Shown here: positions 32,523-42,700 of the stretch, in pieces
Position numbering within the stretch: position 1 is the first letter of the stretch
How the letters are laid out: each line of letters opens with the position of its first letter
DNA from: Streptomyces sp. AV19
GTDB lineage: Bacteria > Actinomycetota > Actinomycetes > Streptomycetales > Streptomycetaceae
Reading direction: 5' to 3'
NCBI RefSeq assembly: GCF_015999245.1
Contig: NZ_JAEAMR010000007.1
Coordinates: forward strand, 1,159,634-1,213,227
DNA length: 53,594 nt
Translations under genes and position numbers: made by a program
The notes under the pieces: generated by a model
What the model was told of the DNA's origin: nothing
The model's database searches: none
What the model saw: only the letters and a program-made list of their open reading frames with translations

Positions 32523-32753
32523 CTATCCGTCCGACTTGGTTGGTCGGCCCGGGCGGCGGATCGCGCCCACGTCCCTCGGCAGCCGCCCGGCCTCGGCGAG
32601 CGCCTTGCGCAGCAGGAACTCGATCTGCGCGTTGGCGCTGCGCAGTTCCTCGCCGGCCCAGCGGGAGAGCGCGTCGTGGACCAGCGGATCGAGCCGCAGC
32701 AGCACCTGCTTGCGCTGCCGCGGCCGTCCTTGCGGTGAGATGTCCTCTGTCAC
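32523..32753 (-). CDS. Small ribbon-helix-helix-like protein
   Basis: 76 residues. [20 protein letters not shown] followed by [20 protein letters not shown] fits a ribbon-helix-helix (Arc/CopG-like) dimer: one strand then two helices. The tail [11 protein letters not shown] is basic. It resembles antitoxin-type DNA-binding proteins, but no toxin gene is adjacent; the partner is the SPFH gene, which it overlaps by four bases (GTGA). A cytoplasmic regulator is the best guess. Confidence 0.8.
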   Translation of the reverse strand: MTEDISPQGRPRQRKQVLLRLDPLVHDALSRWAGEELRSANAQIEFLLRKALAEAGRLPRDVGAIRRPGRPTKSDG

Positions 32754-33688
32754 TGGTACAGGGTGCCGGTGTTGAGGACGGGCTGTGCGGCCCGGTCACC
32801 GCACAGCACCACCATCAGATTGCTCACCATGGCCGCCTTCCGCTCCTCGTCCAGCTCGACGATGCCCTGCTCGCTGATGCGGTCCAGGGCCTGCTCGACC
32901 ATGCCCACCGCACCCTCGACGATCATCTGCCGCGCGGCCACGATCGCGCCCGCCTGCTGGCGCTGGAGCATCGCCGAGGCGATCTCGGGCGCGTAGGCGA
33001 GGTGCGTGAAGCGCGACTCGACGATGCGCACGCCGGCCGCCTCGACCCGGGCGTGCAGCTCGATCGCCAGCTTCTCGGTGATCTCCTCGGCGTTGCCGCG
33101 CAGCGACAGCGCGTTCTCGTCGTGCGCGTCGTAGGGGTACTCGATGGCGATGTGCCGCACGGCCGCCTCGGTCTGGACGGCGACGAACTCCTGGAAGTCC
33201 TCCACCGCGAACACCGCCTGCGCCGTGTCCTCGACCTGCCAGACGACGACCGCGGCCAGCTCGATCGGGTTGCCGTAGGCGTCGTTCACCTTCAGTACGG
33301 CCGTCTCGTGGTTGCGCACGCGGGTGGAGACGCCGTTGCGGCTGGTGAACGGGTTGATCCAGCGCAGCCCTTCGGTGCGGATCGTGCCCCGGTAGCGGCC
33401 GAAGAGCTGGACGACCTTCGCCTCGCCGGGCGCGATGGTGTTCAGCCCCGACATCGCGACGATCGAGGAGAGGGCGACGAGGACGCCGCCGGCGATGAGC
33501 GCGGCGGCGACCCCGGACTGCCCGCTGCCGTTGGCCACCCGGATCCCGAACACGACGACCCCAATGCCGATCAGCAGCCCCACCAGCCCCAGGAGCAGGG
33601 CGAGTCCGCCGCCGATGTCCTTGGCGGGGACCTCACGGATGGGTGGCTTGCGGGTACTTGCTGCGGTGTTGTCGTGCGTCGCGGACAT
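32750..33688 (-). CDS. SPFH/band 7 domain membrane protein
   Basis: 312 residues. Two membrane helices (~27-50 and ~60-82) are followed by an SPFH domain starting at [20 protein letters not shown], with helical repeats to ~270. It resembles prohibitin/stomatin-type scaffolds that organise membrane microdomains. It ends four bases into the RHH gene. The start ATG 33688 lies upstream of an AT-rich intergenic region. Confidence 0.93.
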   Translation of the reverse strand: MSATHDNTAASTRKPPIREVPAKDIGGGLALLLGLVGLLIGIGVVVFGIRVANGSGQSGVAAALIAGGVLVALSSIVAMSGLNTIAPGEAKVVQLFGRYRGTIRTEGLRWINPFTSRNGVSTRVRNHETAVLKVNDAYGNPIELAAVVVWQVEDTAQAVFAVEDFQEFVAVQTEAAVRHIAIEYPYDAHDENALSLRGNAEEITEKLAIELHARVEAAGVRIVESRFTHLAYAPEIASAMLQRQQAGAIVAARQMIVEGAVGMVEQALDRISEQGIVELDEERKAAMVSNLMVVLCGDRAAQPVLNTGTLYQ

Positions 33689-33910
33689 GGCGGCCCCCTG
33701 AGTGGATGATGATCTTGGGCTGGTCTAGCAAACTGATATCACTTTACCGCCCTGTACGGTTTCCCGCATCGCCGCCGCACCCGGGTTCCGCCCCCCGGGG
33801 GTGCTATATGTCACGTGCGCCAAACCCTTGATCGATGGGCCTTTGGTCACACTTGCGGTGTTAGCTTCGTGAGCTGGGTTGGGGGCGGACAGACTGGAGC
33901 TACGGGAGAG

Positions 33911-36235
33911 ATGGGCCGAGCGGAAGAACGACGGGCGCAGAAGAAGGGCAGTCCCGCCCGCAGCGCCAGAGGCAAGAAGCCCAAGAAGGCCGGTATACGT
34001 CGGTTCTTCACCTGGAAGAAGCTGCTCGCCTACTTCTTCGGGCTCATAGCCCTGGGGGTCGGGGCCTTCGTCGCGCTGTACATCTACGTGGACGTCCCGA
34101 AGGACGGCAAGTACGCCGCCAGGGCGCAGGCCACCGTCTACAAGCTCGAGGACGGCACGGTCATCAAGCGGGACGGCGCGTTCAACCGCGAGGAGGTCAC
34201 GTTCTCGAAGATCCCGAAGACCGTCCAGAACGCGGTCGTCGCGGCCGAGAACAAGGACTTCTGGGACGACTCCGGCGTCGACCTCATGGGCACCTCGCGA
34301 GGCATCCTCAACACGGTGATGGGCCGCGGCAAGCAGGGTGGTTCGACGATCACCCAGCAATACGTGAAGAACTACTACTTGGACCAGCGTCAGACCATCA
34401 GCCGCAAGGTGACCGAGCTCATCATCTCGCTGAAGCTCAAGAACGAGATGTCCAAGGAGGAAATCCTTGCGGGCTACCTCAACACCAGCTACTTCGGCCG
34501 CAACGCCTATGGCATCCAGGCCGCGTCCAACGCGTACTTCCACAAGGATGTCGGCAAGCTGAACACCGAGGAAGCCGCCTACCTTGCCGCGCTGCTCCAG
34601 GCACCCAGCCAGTACGACGTGGTGACGGGCACGGACACCGGCAAGAAGATGGCGAAGGAGCGCTGGGCCTATGTTCTCGACAAGGAGGTCGAGAAGGGCT
34701 GGCTGTCCAAGGCCGACCGCAGGAAGATGAACTTCCCCAAGGTGGGCAAGGTCAAGCCTGACGCGTCGCTCAAGGGCCAGAACGGCTACATCTACGAACT
34801 GGCCAAGGTCCAGGCCGAAGAGGCCATCAAGCAGTCCGGTGGCAACATCGGCGGCGGTGGTTACACCATCACCCTCAGCATCGACCGCAAGCGCCAGGCC
34901 GCTCTGGAGAAGGCGGTCGACTCCGAGCTGTGGAGCAACCTCGACCCGCAGACCCGCAAGGTCGACAAGGCCGTTCAGCCCGGCGCCGTCTCGGTGGACC
35001 CGAAGACCGGCAAGATCGTCGCGATGTACGGCGGCAAGGGCCAGCTCCAGAACCGCTGGACGAACAACGCCACCCGCGAGGACTACCAGCCGGGTTCGAC
35101 CTTCAAGCCGTTCATCTACGCCTCCGCCCTGTCGAACGAGTCGAAGACCCAGGACGGCAAGCCGATCAACGCCAACACCATCTACAACGGCGACAGCGAG
35201 CACCAGATCACGGGCCCCGGGGCCAACGGCTACGCTCCCGAGAATGAGGACAAGACCAGCTACGGTCCGGTTTCCGTCGAGTTCGGGATGCAGAAGTCGA
35301 TCAACCCGGTCTTCGCGCAGATGGCCGTGGACGTCGGTCTGGAGAAGGTCAAGGACACCGCCGTCGGCCTCGGTATGAACGGTAAGGCGAGCGACTTCGG
35401 TGCCCATCCCGCCATGGCGCTCGGCTCCATGGCGCAGAGCCCGCTGCACATGGCCGCCGCCTACGCCACGCTGAACAACCACGGCAAGAAGGTCACGCCG
35501 AGCATCATCAAGTCCATCAGCCGGAACGGCACGGACATCGACCTGCCGAAGTCGTCCGGCAGTGAAGAGGTCATCAGCCGCGATGCCGCCGACGGCGTCA
35601 CCGCTGTCCTGCAGAGCGTGGTCGAGAGCGACGACGGTACGGCCAAGAAGGTCCGCAACTCGCGCTTCGAGGTGGCTGGCAAGACGGGTACCTCCGAGGA
35701 GGACAAGTCGGCCTGGTTCACGGCCTACACGCCCGATCTGACCACCGTCGTCGCCGTGTACGGCGAAGGCGACGGCGGCAAGCACGTGCCGCTCTACGGC
35801 GCGGGCGGCAACTCCCGCATCGGCGGCAGCAGTTACCCGGCCGACATCTGGGCCGCGTACATGGACGAGGCGCTCGGCGACGACGCCACCGCCAAGTTCG
35901 ACCTGGAGACGGACAACGGCGCCGCCACGCAGGCCCCGCCGCCCCCCGCCACCACGGCCCCCCCGGCGACCACGCAGCCTCCGTCGACGCCCCCGGCGAC
36001 CACGCCGCCGCCGGCCACGACGCCCCCGGCGACGAAGACGCCCCCGGCGACCAAGACCCCGCCGCACACGCCTCCGCCGACGCACACGCAGAAGCCGCCC
36101 AAGCCCCCGAAGCCGCCGACGGACCCGCCGGCCACGAACACCCGGAAGCCCAACCCGCCGGACACCAACGGCGGTCCGAACGGGAATGACGACGGGCTCC
36201 ACCTCAACGGGCTGAGCCCGAGCCCGTCGCCCTAG
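33911..36235 (+). CDS. Class A penicillin-binding protein (transglycosylase/transpeptidase)
   Basis: 774 residues. A basic N-terminus and one membrane helix (~40-61). GT51 glycosyltransferase motifs: AAENKDFWDDSGVD and GGSTITQQYVKN, then MSKEEILAGYLNTSYFG. Transpeptidase motifs: S396TFK, SIN in QKSINPVF, and KTGT in VAGKTGTSEE. It polymerises and cross-links peptidoglycan at the outer face. The C-terminal ~100 residues are Pro/Thr-rich with Lys, a wall-embedded tail, and lack PASTA repeats. ATG 33911 follows GGGAGAG. A long GC terminator follows. Confidence 0.95.
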   Translation: MGRAEERRAQKKGSPARSARGKKPKKAGIRRFFTWKKLLAYFFGLIALGVGAFVALYIYVDVPKDGKYAARAQATVYKLEDGTVIKRDGAFNREEVTFSKIPKTVQNAVVAAENKDFWDDSGVDLMGTSRGILNTVMGRGKQGGSTITQQYVKNYYLDQRQTISRKVTELIISLKLKNEMSKEEILAGYLNTSYFGRNAYGIQAASNAYFHKDVGKLNTEEAAYLAALLQAPSQYDVVTGTDTGKKMAKERWAYVLDKEVEKGWLSKADRRKMNFPKVGKVKPDASLKGQNGYIYELAKVQAEEAIKQSGGNIGGGGYTITLSIDRKRQAALEKAVDSELWSNLDPQTRKVDKAVQPGAVSVDPKTGKIVAMYGGKGQLQNRWTNNATREDYQPGSTFKPFIYASALSNESKTQDGKPINANTIYNGDSEHQITGPGANGYAPENEDKTSYGPVSVEFGMQKSINPVFAQMAVDVGLEKVKDTAVGLGMNGKASDFGAHPAMALGSMAQSPLHMAAAYATLNNHGKKVTPSIIKSISRNGTDIDLPKSSGSEEVISRDAADGVTAVLQSVVESDDGTAKKVRNSRFEVAGKTGTSEEDKSAWFTAYTPDLTTVVAVYGEGDGGKHVPLYGAGGNSRIGGSSYPADIWAAYMDEALGDDATAKFDLETDNGAATQAPPPPATTAPPATTQPPSTPPATTPPPATTPPATKTPPATKTPPHTPPPTHTQKPPKPPKPPTDPPATNTRKPNPPDTNGGPNGNDDGLHLNGLSPSPSP

Positions 36236-36254
36236 CGGGACGCACATGACGAAG

Positions 36255-36288
36255 CGGCCGCCGCACTCCACGAGGAGTGCGGCGGCCG
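36255..36288 (+). terminator. Terminator of the penicillin-binding protein gene
   Basis: CGGCCGCCGCACTCC (36255-36269), loop ACGA, GGAGTGCGGCGGCCG (36274-36288), then TTTG. A 15-bp perfect stem 20 bases after the stop. Confidence 0.85.
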
Positions 36289-36297
36289 TTTGCTGTC

Positions 36298-36795
36298 ATG
36301 GTCCGGCTTTGGTGGACTCGACGGATGCTGCTTCTGTTGTTCATCTTGTTCGGGCCGGCCGCCGCAGTGGGCTTGCTCTTCTACGGCCTCGGGGCCCTGG
36401 TCCGGGGCGGCCTCCGGCGTGCCGACCGAAGGGTGTGGCTCCGGAGCCTTGCCGCGCTGCTGGGTGCCGGCGCCGCTGCTCTGTACACATGGGGCCTGCT
36501 CTTCATCGCCGGTGCGGTCGTGGAAGCCGAGGACGGCGGCGCCGACTCGTCACCGCTTCGGCCGTGCCGGACGCCTGGCCATTGGCAGCGAGCTCTGCGT
36601 GTCGTCGACTACAAAGTGGACTATGTGCCACTCCGGTTCGTCTGCAAGACGGAGGGTGGCGGAAGCTTCGACGCCGAGTCCGTTCCGGGCTATGTCAACC
36701 CGGCCGTGCTGGGCTTCGCACTGGCCGCTGCCGTATCCGCAGGCGCCGCCGTCTACGAATCGGAGCGCCGTGCCGGGAAAGACCTTGCTGCGTGA
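36298..36795 (+). CDS. Small membrane protein of unknown function
   Basis: 165 residues. Hydrophobic segments at ~8-30 (MLLLLFILFGPAAAVGLLFY), ~45-70 (LAALLGAGAAALYTWGLLFIAGAVV) and ~133-150. A loop between the second and third holds two cysteines (RPCRTP, RFVCKTE), so it is probably exposed outside. I do not recognise the family. GTG 36277 was rejected since it lies within the terminator stem; ATG 36298 is used. Codon bias is weaker than in neighbours. Confidence 0.65.
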   Translation: MVRLWWTRRMLLLLFILFGPAAAVGLLFYGLGALVRGGLRRADRRVWLRSLAALLGAGAAALYTWGLLFIAGAVVEAEDGGADSSPLRPCRTPGHWQRALRVVDYKVDYVPLRFVCKTEGGGSFDAESVPGYVNPAVLGFALAAAVSAGAAVYESERRAGKDLAA

Positions 36796-36805
36796 AGTGC
36801 GGGGG

Positions 36806-37078
36806 TCACACGGCCAGGTGCCACATTCTGTTGCCGGTGCCCCAGCGGGAGAGGTTGTGGAGTCCACGGGCGATGAGGGCGGCTGCTGAGCGGTCCGCTT
36901 GGGTGCGGTCGCGGGTGGGTTGAGGCGAAGGGCCTGTGGCCGGGTGCTCGGGTGGGCGCAGTGCGCCATAGTCGGTGAAGCGGCGGGTGCCGCAGTCGCG
37001 GCAGTGGGCCTCGCCGTTTCCCTGTTCCCAGCCGGAGTGGTGTCGGCAATGGTGGACCAAGTGCCCCGTGGTGTACAT
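36806..37078 (-). CDS. DUF6255-type small zinc-ribbon-like protein
   Basis: 90 residues. CRHHSGWEQGNGEAHCRDCGTRRFTDYGALRPPE has three cysteines and two histidines that could bind a metal, the pattern of the Streptomyces DUF6255 family (named from memory). ATG 37078 follows GAGGAG. It lies 13 bases downstream of the ATPase gene and is likely in one operon with it. Confidence 0.75.
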   Translation of the reverse strand: MYTTGHLVHHCRHHSGWEQGNGEAHCRDCGTRRFTDYGALRPPEHPATGPSPQPTRDRTQADRSAAALIARGLHNLSRWGTGNRMWHLAV

Positions 37079-37091
37079 CGGTTGCTCCTCG

Positions 37092-37517
37092 TCAGTCGGA
37101 GGTGCGGAGTTCGAACCACACACGCCGGCTGCCGACGCGGTGGTGCGGATCCCATTTCCACGTGATCCCGGATGCGGCCGAGAGTCGGCGGATGAGCATC
37201 AGGCCCTTGGCCTCCGGTGGCGTTTCGTGGCGTTGGAAAACGCCGGTGCGGTCGTCGTCGAGGACGGCGATGAGCAGTCGGGGCCGAAGCAGGTGGATGT
37301 CCATGTGCAGGTGGTCGGCCGTGGCGTGGGCGACGACGTGCGTCACCGCGTCCGACACGCAGATCCGGGCGGCTTCAACGAGGGCGGGGGAGTGGTCCGG
37401 TGCGAGTATCCCGCGGACGAAGTCGCGGGCGAGGCGGGTGGTGGCGGGGATGGCCGGGGCGGTGAGCCGGTAGGCCGAACACGCTGAGCGGGGCTTGTCG
37501 AGCATGGCTGTACGCAT
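37092..37517 (-). CDS. HATPase_c anti-sigma-factor-like kinase (RsbW type)
   Basis: 141 residues. N-box region ARICVSDAVTHVVAHATADH carries a degenerate SDAVTHVV in place of the usual SELVTNAV. G-box-like elements are LLIAVLDDD and KGLMLIRRLSAASG. ATP-binding is probable but the N-box Asn is replaced by His, so activity may be reduced. It is divergent from the XRE regulator at 37755. ATG 37517 follows GAGGGAG. The trio of ATPase, XRE-DUF5753 and DUF397 is the Streptomyces WhiJ-type arrangement. Confidence 0.85.
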   Translation of the reverse strand: MRTAMLDKPRSACSAYRLTAPAIPATTRLARDFVRGILAPDHSPALVEAARICVSDAVTHVVAHATADHLHMDIHLLRPRLLIAVLDDDRTGVFQRHETPPEAKGLMLIRRLSAASGITWKWDPHHRVGSRRVWFELRTSD

Positions 37518-37754
37518 GGGTGGTCTCCCTCGCGGTGTGGCTCGCGTCCGATGCCGCGTTGACCAGCCGGCCGCCTGCGGTCTGTCAATGGGCGTGCGAG
37601 TGGCGGCACTTCGTCCCGCCGGTGCGGTGCGCGATGCTGCACGAAGGTAGTGGCATCTATTCTCCGGGGCAAGGTTGTTCACTCTTGGGTGTTGACAAGT
37701 GGACCCGTGGCACGGTTAGCAGGACACTCGCACCGGAGCAGGGGGAAGGGACGC

Positions 37755-38609
37755 ATGCCGCCGAGGGACACCCCGACCGCGCGTCAGACGCGGTTGGGCG
37801 CCGAACTGCGCAAGCTGCGGGAACGAGCGGGCAAGGCGGCCCGTGAGACCGCCGCTTTGCTCTCGGCCGATCAGGCCAAGGTCAGCAATATCGAAGCCGG
37901 CAGGGTCGGGGTCAGCGAAGAACGTATTCGCCGTCTTGCCGTGTTCTACATGTGCGATGACGTCGCGTTGGTCGAAGCGCTGTGCGCGATGGCGCGTGAG
38001 TACCGAGGCCAGTTCTGGTGGGACGAATACCGGGGCGTTCTGGCGCCCGGCTTCCTCGACGTATCGGAGCTGGAGCATCATGCGGTCTCGCTGACGTCGG
38101 TGCAGAGCGTCACCATTCCCGGGTTGCTGCAAACCGAGGAATATGCGCGAACGTTGTTCGGAGCTCCGCACCTGAAGCTTTCTGTCGAAGAGATTGAGGT
38201 GCGGGTGGAACACCGCATGCGACGGCAGCAGGTCGTCCATGCCGAACAGCCGCCGGTCGTTGGAGCCGTCATCCATGAAGCCGCCCTGCGTATGCGCTTC
38301 GGAGGACGCAAGGTCGCGCGGGCCCAACTCGAGCGCGTAATCGAGGTCACCGGGCTCCCGAACGTGACCGTCCGGGTGATCCCCTTCACGAGCGAGGACT
38401 TCATCGAGGCCACGCATCCGGTGCTCTATGCGGGCGCTCCGGTGTCTCAACTCGACACCGTACGGATCGGCACACCGTTTGGCGGACGGTTCCTATATTC
38501 CGAGACCGACTTGAAGAGGTTCCGCGAATTGATTGTGCTCGCCGAGCACGCGGCGCTCGATCCGGACGATTCGCGGCACTTCATCCACCACATCGCCCGA
38601 GAGCTGTGA
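37755..38609 (+). CDS. XRE-family regulator with DUF5753 domain (WhiJ-like)
   Basis: 284 residues. The N-terminal HTH_31 (TRLGAELRKLRERAGKAARE through VSNIEAGRVGVSEERIRRLA) is followed by a DUF5753 domain (~95-275) with the typical VSLTSVQSVTIPGLLQTEEYA start and RVEHRMRRQQVV. Homologues such as WhiJ repress sporulation or antibiotic genes and act with a small DUF397 partner. ATG 37755 follows GGGGGAAGGG. The next gene starts at or just after its stop. Confidence 0.94.
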   Translation: MPPRDTPTARQTRLGAELRKLRERAGKAARETAALLSADQAKVSNIEAGRVGVSEERIRRLAVFYMCDDVALVEALCAMAREYRGQFWWDEYRGVLAPGFLDVSELEHHAVSLTSVQSVTIPGLLQTEEYARTLFGAPHLKLSVEEIEVRVEHRMRRQQVVHAEQPPVVGAVIHEAALRMRFGGRKVARAQLERVIEVTGLPNVTVRVIPFTSEDFIEATHPVLYAGAPVSQLDTVRIGTPFGGRFLYSETDLKRFRELIVLAEHAALDPDDSRHFIHHIAREL

Positions 38610-38620
38610 AAGACGGGGAC

Positions 38621-38821
38621 ATGGGTACCGAGATCCAGTGGCAGAAGTCCTCCTTCTCCGGAGGTGGGGACGAAGACTGCATAGAGGTCGCCGAGCAGGG
38701 CGACGAGATACTGATACGTGAGAGCGATGAGCCCGAAAGACCCGCGATCCTGCGCCGTCGCGCCCTGGCCGCAGCGCTCTTGCGGGTGAAGTCGGGAGAT
38801 TTCGACAGCTCGGCGACGTGA
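38621..38821 (+). CDS. DUF397 protein, partner of the WhiJ-like regulator
   Basis: 66 residues from ATG 38621. EIQWQKSSFSGGGDEDCIEVAE and ILIRESDEPERPAI match DUF397 (strand-turn-strand with SSFSGG). A GTG at 38606 would overlap the regulator stop as GTGA and add five residues; either start is possible. DUF397 proteins are thought to bind and control the neighbouring XRE-DUF5753 protein. Confidence 0.93.
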   Translation: MGTEIQWQKSSFSGGGDEDCIEVAEQGDEILIRESDEPERPAILRRRALAAALLRVKSGDFDSSAT

Positions 38822-39006
38822 AGTCAAGTGGTGCCGCCGTGGATTCGTGGTGGCGCCACGGGACACACTGCAAGTGCCTTCCGTTCAGGGCCCGTTCACT
38901 CAGTGTGGCGTTCTGATTGCCGAGTTCCTTGCCGATGTCGCGCGGACCGTCCATCACCTTTCCTGTTCCTGAACGTGACGTACTCGGCGCAGAGTTGGGG
39001 TCGTGC

Positions 39007-39036
39007 TGGACAGGGAACTTACTCGGCCTTTATATT
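39007..39036 (+). promoter_or_regulatory. Promoter upstream of the small secreted peptide gene
   Basis: TGGACA (39007-39012), 18-base spacer, TATATT (39031-39036), close to the actinobacterial housekeeping consensus TTGAC-N18-TANNNT. Transcription would start near 39043, with a ribosome site (GGGGTGGGG) and ATG at 39108. Confidence 0.6.
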
Positions 39037-39107
39037 GATCGAATCGCTGCGGGCCTCCGTTCCAAAGGAGCTCGTCGGCGATTTTCGAGTTCAGGGGTGG
39101 GGATCCT

Positions 39108-39375
39108 ATGGCGCGCGTGAGTCGTGCTTGCTTTGTTGTGCCCGGGGGGATCGGGCTCGTGGTGGGGCGGTATGCCGACGGCATCCCCGGCCGTGGCGGC
39201 CGAAACGGTGAGGTGCGCCGCCGCGCAGGTGAACTCCGGGGAGTTCACGGTTCCGGGCAGAAAGCCGGCCACCGCGGCGCGTGCCGAGGTATGTACGGCG
39301 GCGGGTGAGATCCCTGGGCGGGCGCTGAAGCCGGAGCAGTGGCACCCGGCCGGCTGCCCTCTCGTCGGCACCTGA
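39108..39375 (+). pseudogene. Frameshifted gene for a small secreted cysteine-containing peptide
   Basis: Frame 1 from ATG 39108 begins MARVSRACFVVPGGIGLVVG, a good signal-peptide start. In the next frame the sequence continues GMPTASPAVAAETVRCAAAQ, a good cleavage region and mature peptide, then runs to a TGA at 39373. One G too many in the GGGG run near 39171 would explain the break, giving a ~58-residue mature peptide with three cysteines. A good promoter lies upstream. It may be a sequencing error, a true pseudogene or a chance pattern. Confidence 0.45.
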
Positions 39376-39709
39376 ACAGGCTTGATTTCTCGCCGGATTT
39401 GCGGCGATCTTCACGACAGGGCGATCTTCGCGCCGGAATGATTCCGCTCGCCGGTGTGCCCTGCGGCGTGCCATGAACAACGGGCAGTAATGCGCGCCTT
39501 GTTGTCGAGTCGGGCAGCCCTTTGGGTCTCGTTCCGTTCGGCATGGCCGAACGCGGAATCAAGAGCGCGCCACTGTGCGTTCCGGCGCACGCCTTGCGCC
39601 CACCTTCATCCATCAATCGCACAGACGCCACAGGGGGGCGTGGGTCACCACGCGACGTGCAGCGTCATCCCTCTCTGTCGGCTGCCAACGCGCAGAGTAA
39701 GGAACAGAG
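39376..39709. promoter_or_regulatory. Upstream region of the 1475-aa secreted protein gene
   Basis: 334 bases without a supported gene. GGCGATCTTC occurs twice (39403-39412 and 39420-39429). AAGGAACAG just before TTG 39710 is the ribosome site. No clear -10/-35 pair was found. Confidence 0.45.
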
Positions 39710-42700
39710 TTGAAACCGTTCAGACCGGCCCGTGCCGGGATCGCGGGCCTTGCGGCCGCCGCTGTCCTGGCCGGGCTGATACAGGGCAGTGCGGCGTACG
39801 CCGTACCCGAAGCCCCACCGGTCGACCCCAAGTCGATGGAGGCGCCCGCCGGTTCGGGTCGGGTCGCCGACCCCGACGAGCATCTCGGGAAGAACTGGGA
39901 CACGTCGAAGGACCAGGCCGTCACCGCCGCCGCCGACGCCAAGGGCCTGCGCATCCTCACCGCGGAGTCGGGCCAGGCGTACGCGTGGAAGACGGCCGCC
40001 GTTCTCAGCGAGCCGGGAATGCCCGCCGATTCGTGGATCGGCAACCAGTGCGTCATGGACGACTCCCACGTCGCCGCCGTGTACGCCCCGCGCGCGTTCA
40101 CGAACAAGCCCGACCTGATGCAGGGCGGCGCGTTCACGGCGATCGTGAACACCGAGACGGGTGACGTGACGAAGCTGCCGTTCACCGCCACCCTCGCCTA
40201 CTTCGATCCCACCTGTAACACCACCACGCACACCGCCGCCTTCACCCAGTACCGCGACATGAACGACATGTCGAAGGTGAAGACGCAGGTGATCACGGTG
40301 GACACGGCGGGCAGGACGGTCGTCAGGACGGGTGAGCTGCGCGGGCAGGTGTCGTCGGCGGCCCCGGTGAAGGACGGCGTCGTCGCCGGTCTCGGCCGCG
40401 ATCTCGTTCGGATCGACGGCAAGGGGAAGACCCGCCGGCTCGCCAAGGGCGACAGCATGCCCTTCGACATCCGCCCCATGGCCGGTGACCGGATCGCCTT
40501 CGTGGACCGCAAGGGCACGAAGACGGCGCAGGCGAAGGTGTACAGCGGCAGCGGCACGCCGCGTACGGTCGCCACCGGACGCCTCGGTGAGCTCGAACTC
40601 ACGCAGGGTGCGCAGGGCCGCGCCTTCCTCACCGGCCGTCCCAAGGACGTGAAGGTGGAGGGAAGCGGTGTCACCGAGATCGACGCGCCGGCCGACACCG
40701 ACGTTTCCTCCCTCGGCCGCCTCGCCGTCGACCCCGTGCTCACCCCCGGCGTCCGCGCCGGACTGACCCGCATCAAGGGGGGCGGCAAGGGATTCGACAA
40801 GGTGGACGAGCCCGAGGCGGGTGTGCGTTCCCGCTCCGGGAAGGCGCCCGGGACGGCGGGCGGTGACACCACGCTCACCGTCACGTCGACCGCCACCACG
40901 ACGGGGGACAAGGTCGAGCAGCGGGTGACCTCGCCGCAGCCGAAGCTCAAGAACGGCCTTTCCCCCGCCCTGACCGGCGGTACCCAGCCGCGCAGGCTGG
41001 CACGCGCCGCGGCCGATTCGGCACCGGTGTCCCACGATCCCGTCGACACCGACCGCTGGTGCTCCGTCTCCCGCAACGACATGAGCGCCCAGGCGCTGCA
41101 GCCGACGCCGAACCAGGTCGAGTGGGCCGTGGACATGGCCGTACGCGGCGAGCTGCGCGGCAAGTGGCTCCGCCAGGGCGGCTATCGCGACCAGGCCGGG
41201 CTGGGCACGGTCGACCCGCAGGGGCTGTTCCCCCTCCCGTCGCTGAACGGAGGAGGCCACATCCCGGCCAACGTCCTCCTCGGCGTCCTGGCCCAGGAGT
41301 CCAACCTGTGGCAGGCCGAGTCCGGTGCGATCCCCGGCCAGATGGGCAGTCCGCTGGCCGCCGTTGACGGCTACTACGGCCACAGCACGAAGGACACCCT
41401 CCTCGGCTACTGGCGCATCAAGTGGGACAAGTCCGACTGTGGCTACGGCGTGGGCCAGGTCACGGACGGGATGCGCCTGGCGGGGCACGAGAAGACGGAC
41501 AAGCAGACGGGCCAGAAGGTCGAGACGAGCCTCGACCCGAAGCTGCAGAAGATCATCGCGATCGACTACGCCAGCAACGTCGCCGCCTCCATGAAGATCC
41601 TCGCCGACAAGTGGAACGAGGTTCACAAGGACGGGCAGCGGATCACGGTCAACAACGACGACCCCGCCCGTGTGGAGAACTGGTTCACCGCGGTCTGGAA
41701 CTACAACCTCGGCTTCAACCCCAGGTCGGAAGCCTCGAAGAACGGCGGCAACTGGGGTCTGGGCTGGTACAACAACCCCGCCAACCCCATGTACAAGAAG
41801 GGTGCTTGGGACCACCCGTTCATGGATGTCAGCCTCAGCAAGGACAACATCCGTGACGCGGCGCACCCGCAGTACTGGCCGTACGAGGAGAAGGTGATGG
41901 GCTGGGCCTCCTGGTCCATCGACACCGGCTTCTCCTATGACACGGAAGGCCGTCAGGACTGGAAGGGCGAGAAGGGGTTCTCCTCCGCCGGATTCCGTCC
42001 CGCCTGGTGGGTCAAAGTCGACGAGCGTTCCCGCGTCAGCCCGCAGTTGGACACTTTCTGCAACAAGAACAACAACTGCGACCCGAAGAACCCGGTCGAC
42101 TGCCCGGATGAGGCCTGCTACCGGCAGTTCTGGTGGAATCAGGAGAATGCGACGTGGAAGTCCAACTGCGCCCAGAGCTGCGGTAACGAGGACATCAAGT
42201 ACAAGACCTTGCGCTCCGAGCCGGGACGCGGTCACCGGCTGAAGAACGGCGAGCCGGTGTGCGGCACCGCCCCGGCGGGCTCCGACGTCGTCACCTCGAT
42301 TCCCGCCGGCACGGAGACGTGGTCGGACTGCGGGAAGGCGTCGTCGACGGGCAGTTTCCAGTTCACCTTCTATCCCGACATGGACAAGCAGTACGAGGCG
42401 AAAGCCGATCTGCATTCCATCGGGGGCGGCGACGGCGGCCATTTCTGGTACACCCACACCCGTAACGAGAACAACCTCGGCGGCGACGGCAACCGGATGA
42501 CGATCGACGGCGAGTGGACGGCGGGCAAGACGTACGATCTCGCCGCCGTCTACGCGTACATCCCCGACACCGGGGCGCAGACCAGGCACGCGAAGTACGT
42601 CATCAGCGGCGCCTCCGGAGGCCCGTACGAGCGGTTCGTGGACCAGAACGCGAACAACGGCAAGTGGGTGCCGCTGGGCGCCTACAAGTTCACGTCCACG

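Noticed and set aside
32523..32753. Antitoxin of a toxin-antitoxin pair
   Set aside because: The protein looks like a ribbon-helix-helix antitoxin, but the coupled gene encodes an SPFH membrane protein, not a toxin.
36277..36297. GTG 36277 as the start of the small membrane protein
   Set aside because: It lies inside the right arm of the upstream terminator hairpin; ATG 36298 is more plausible.
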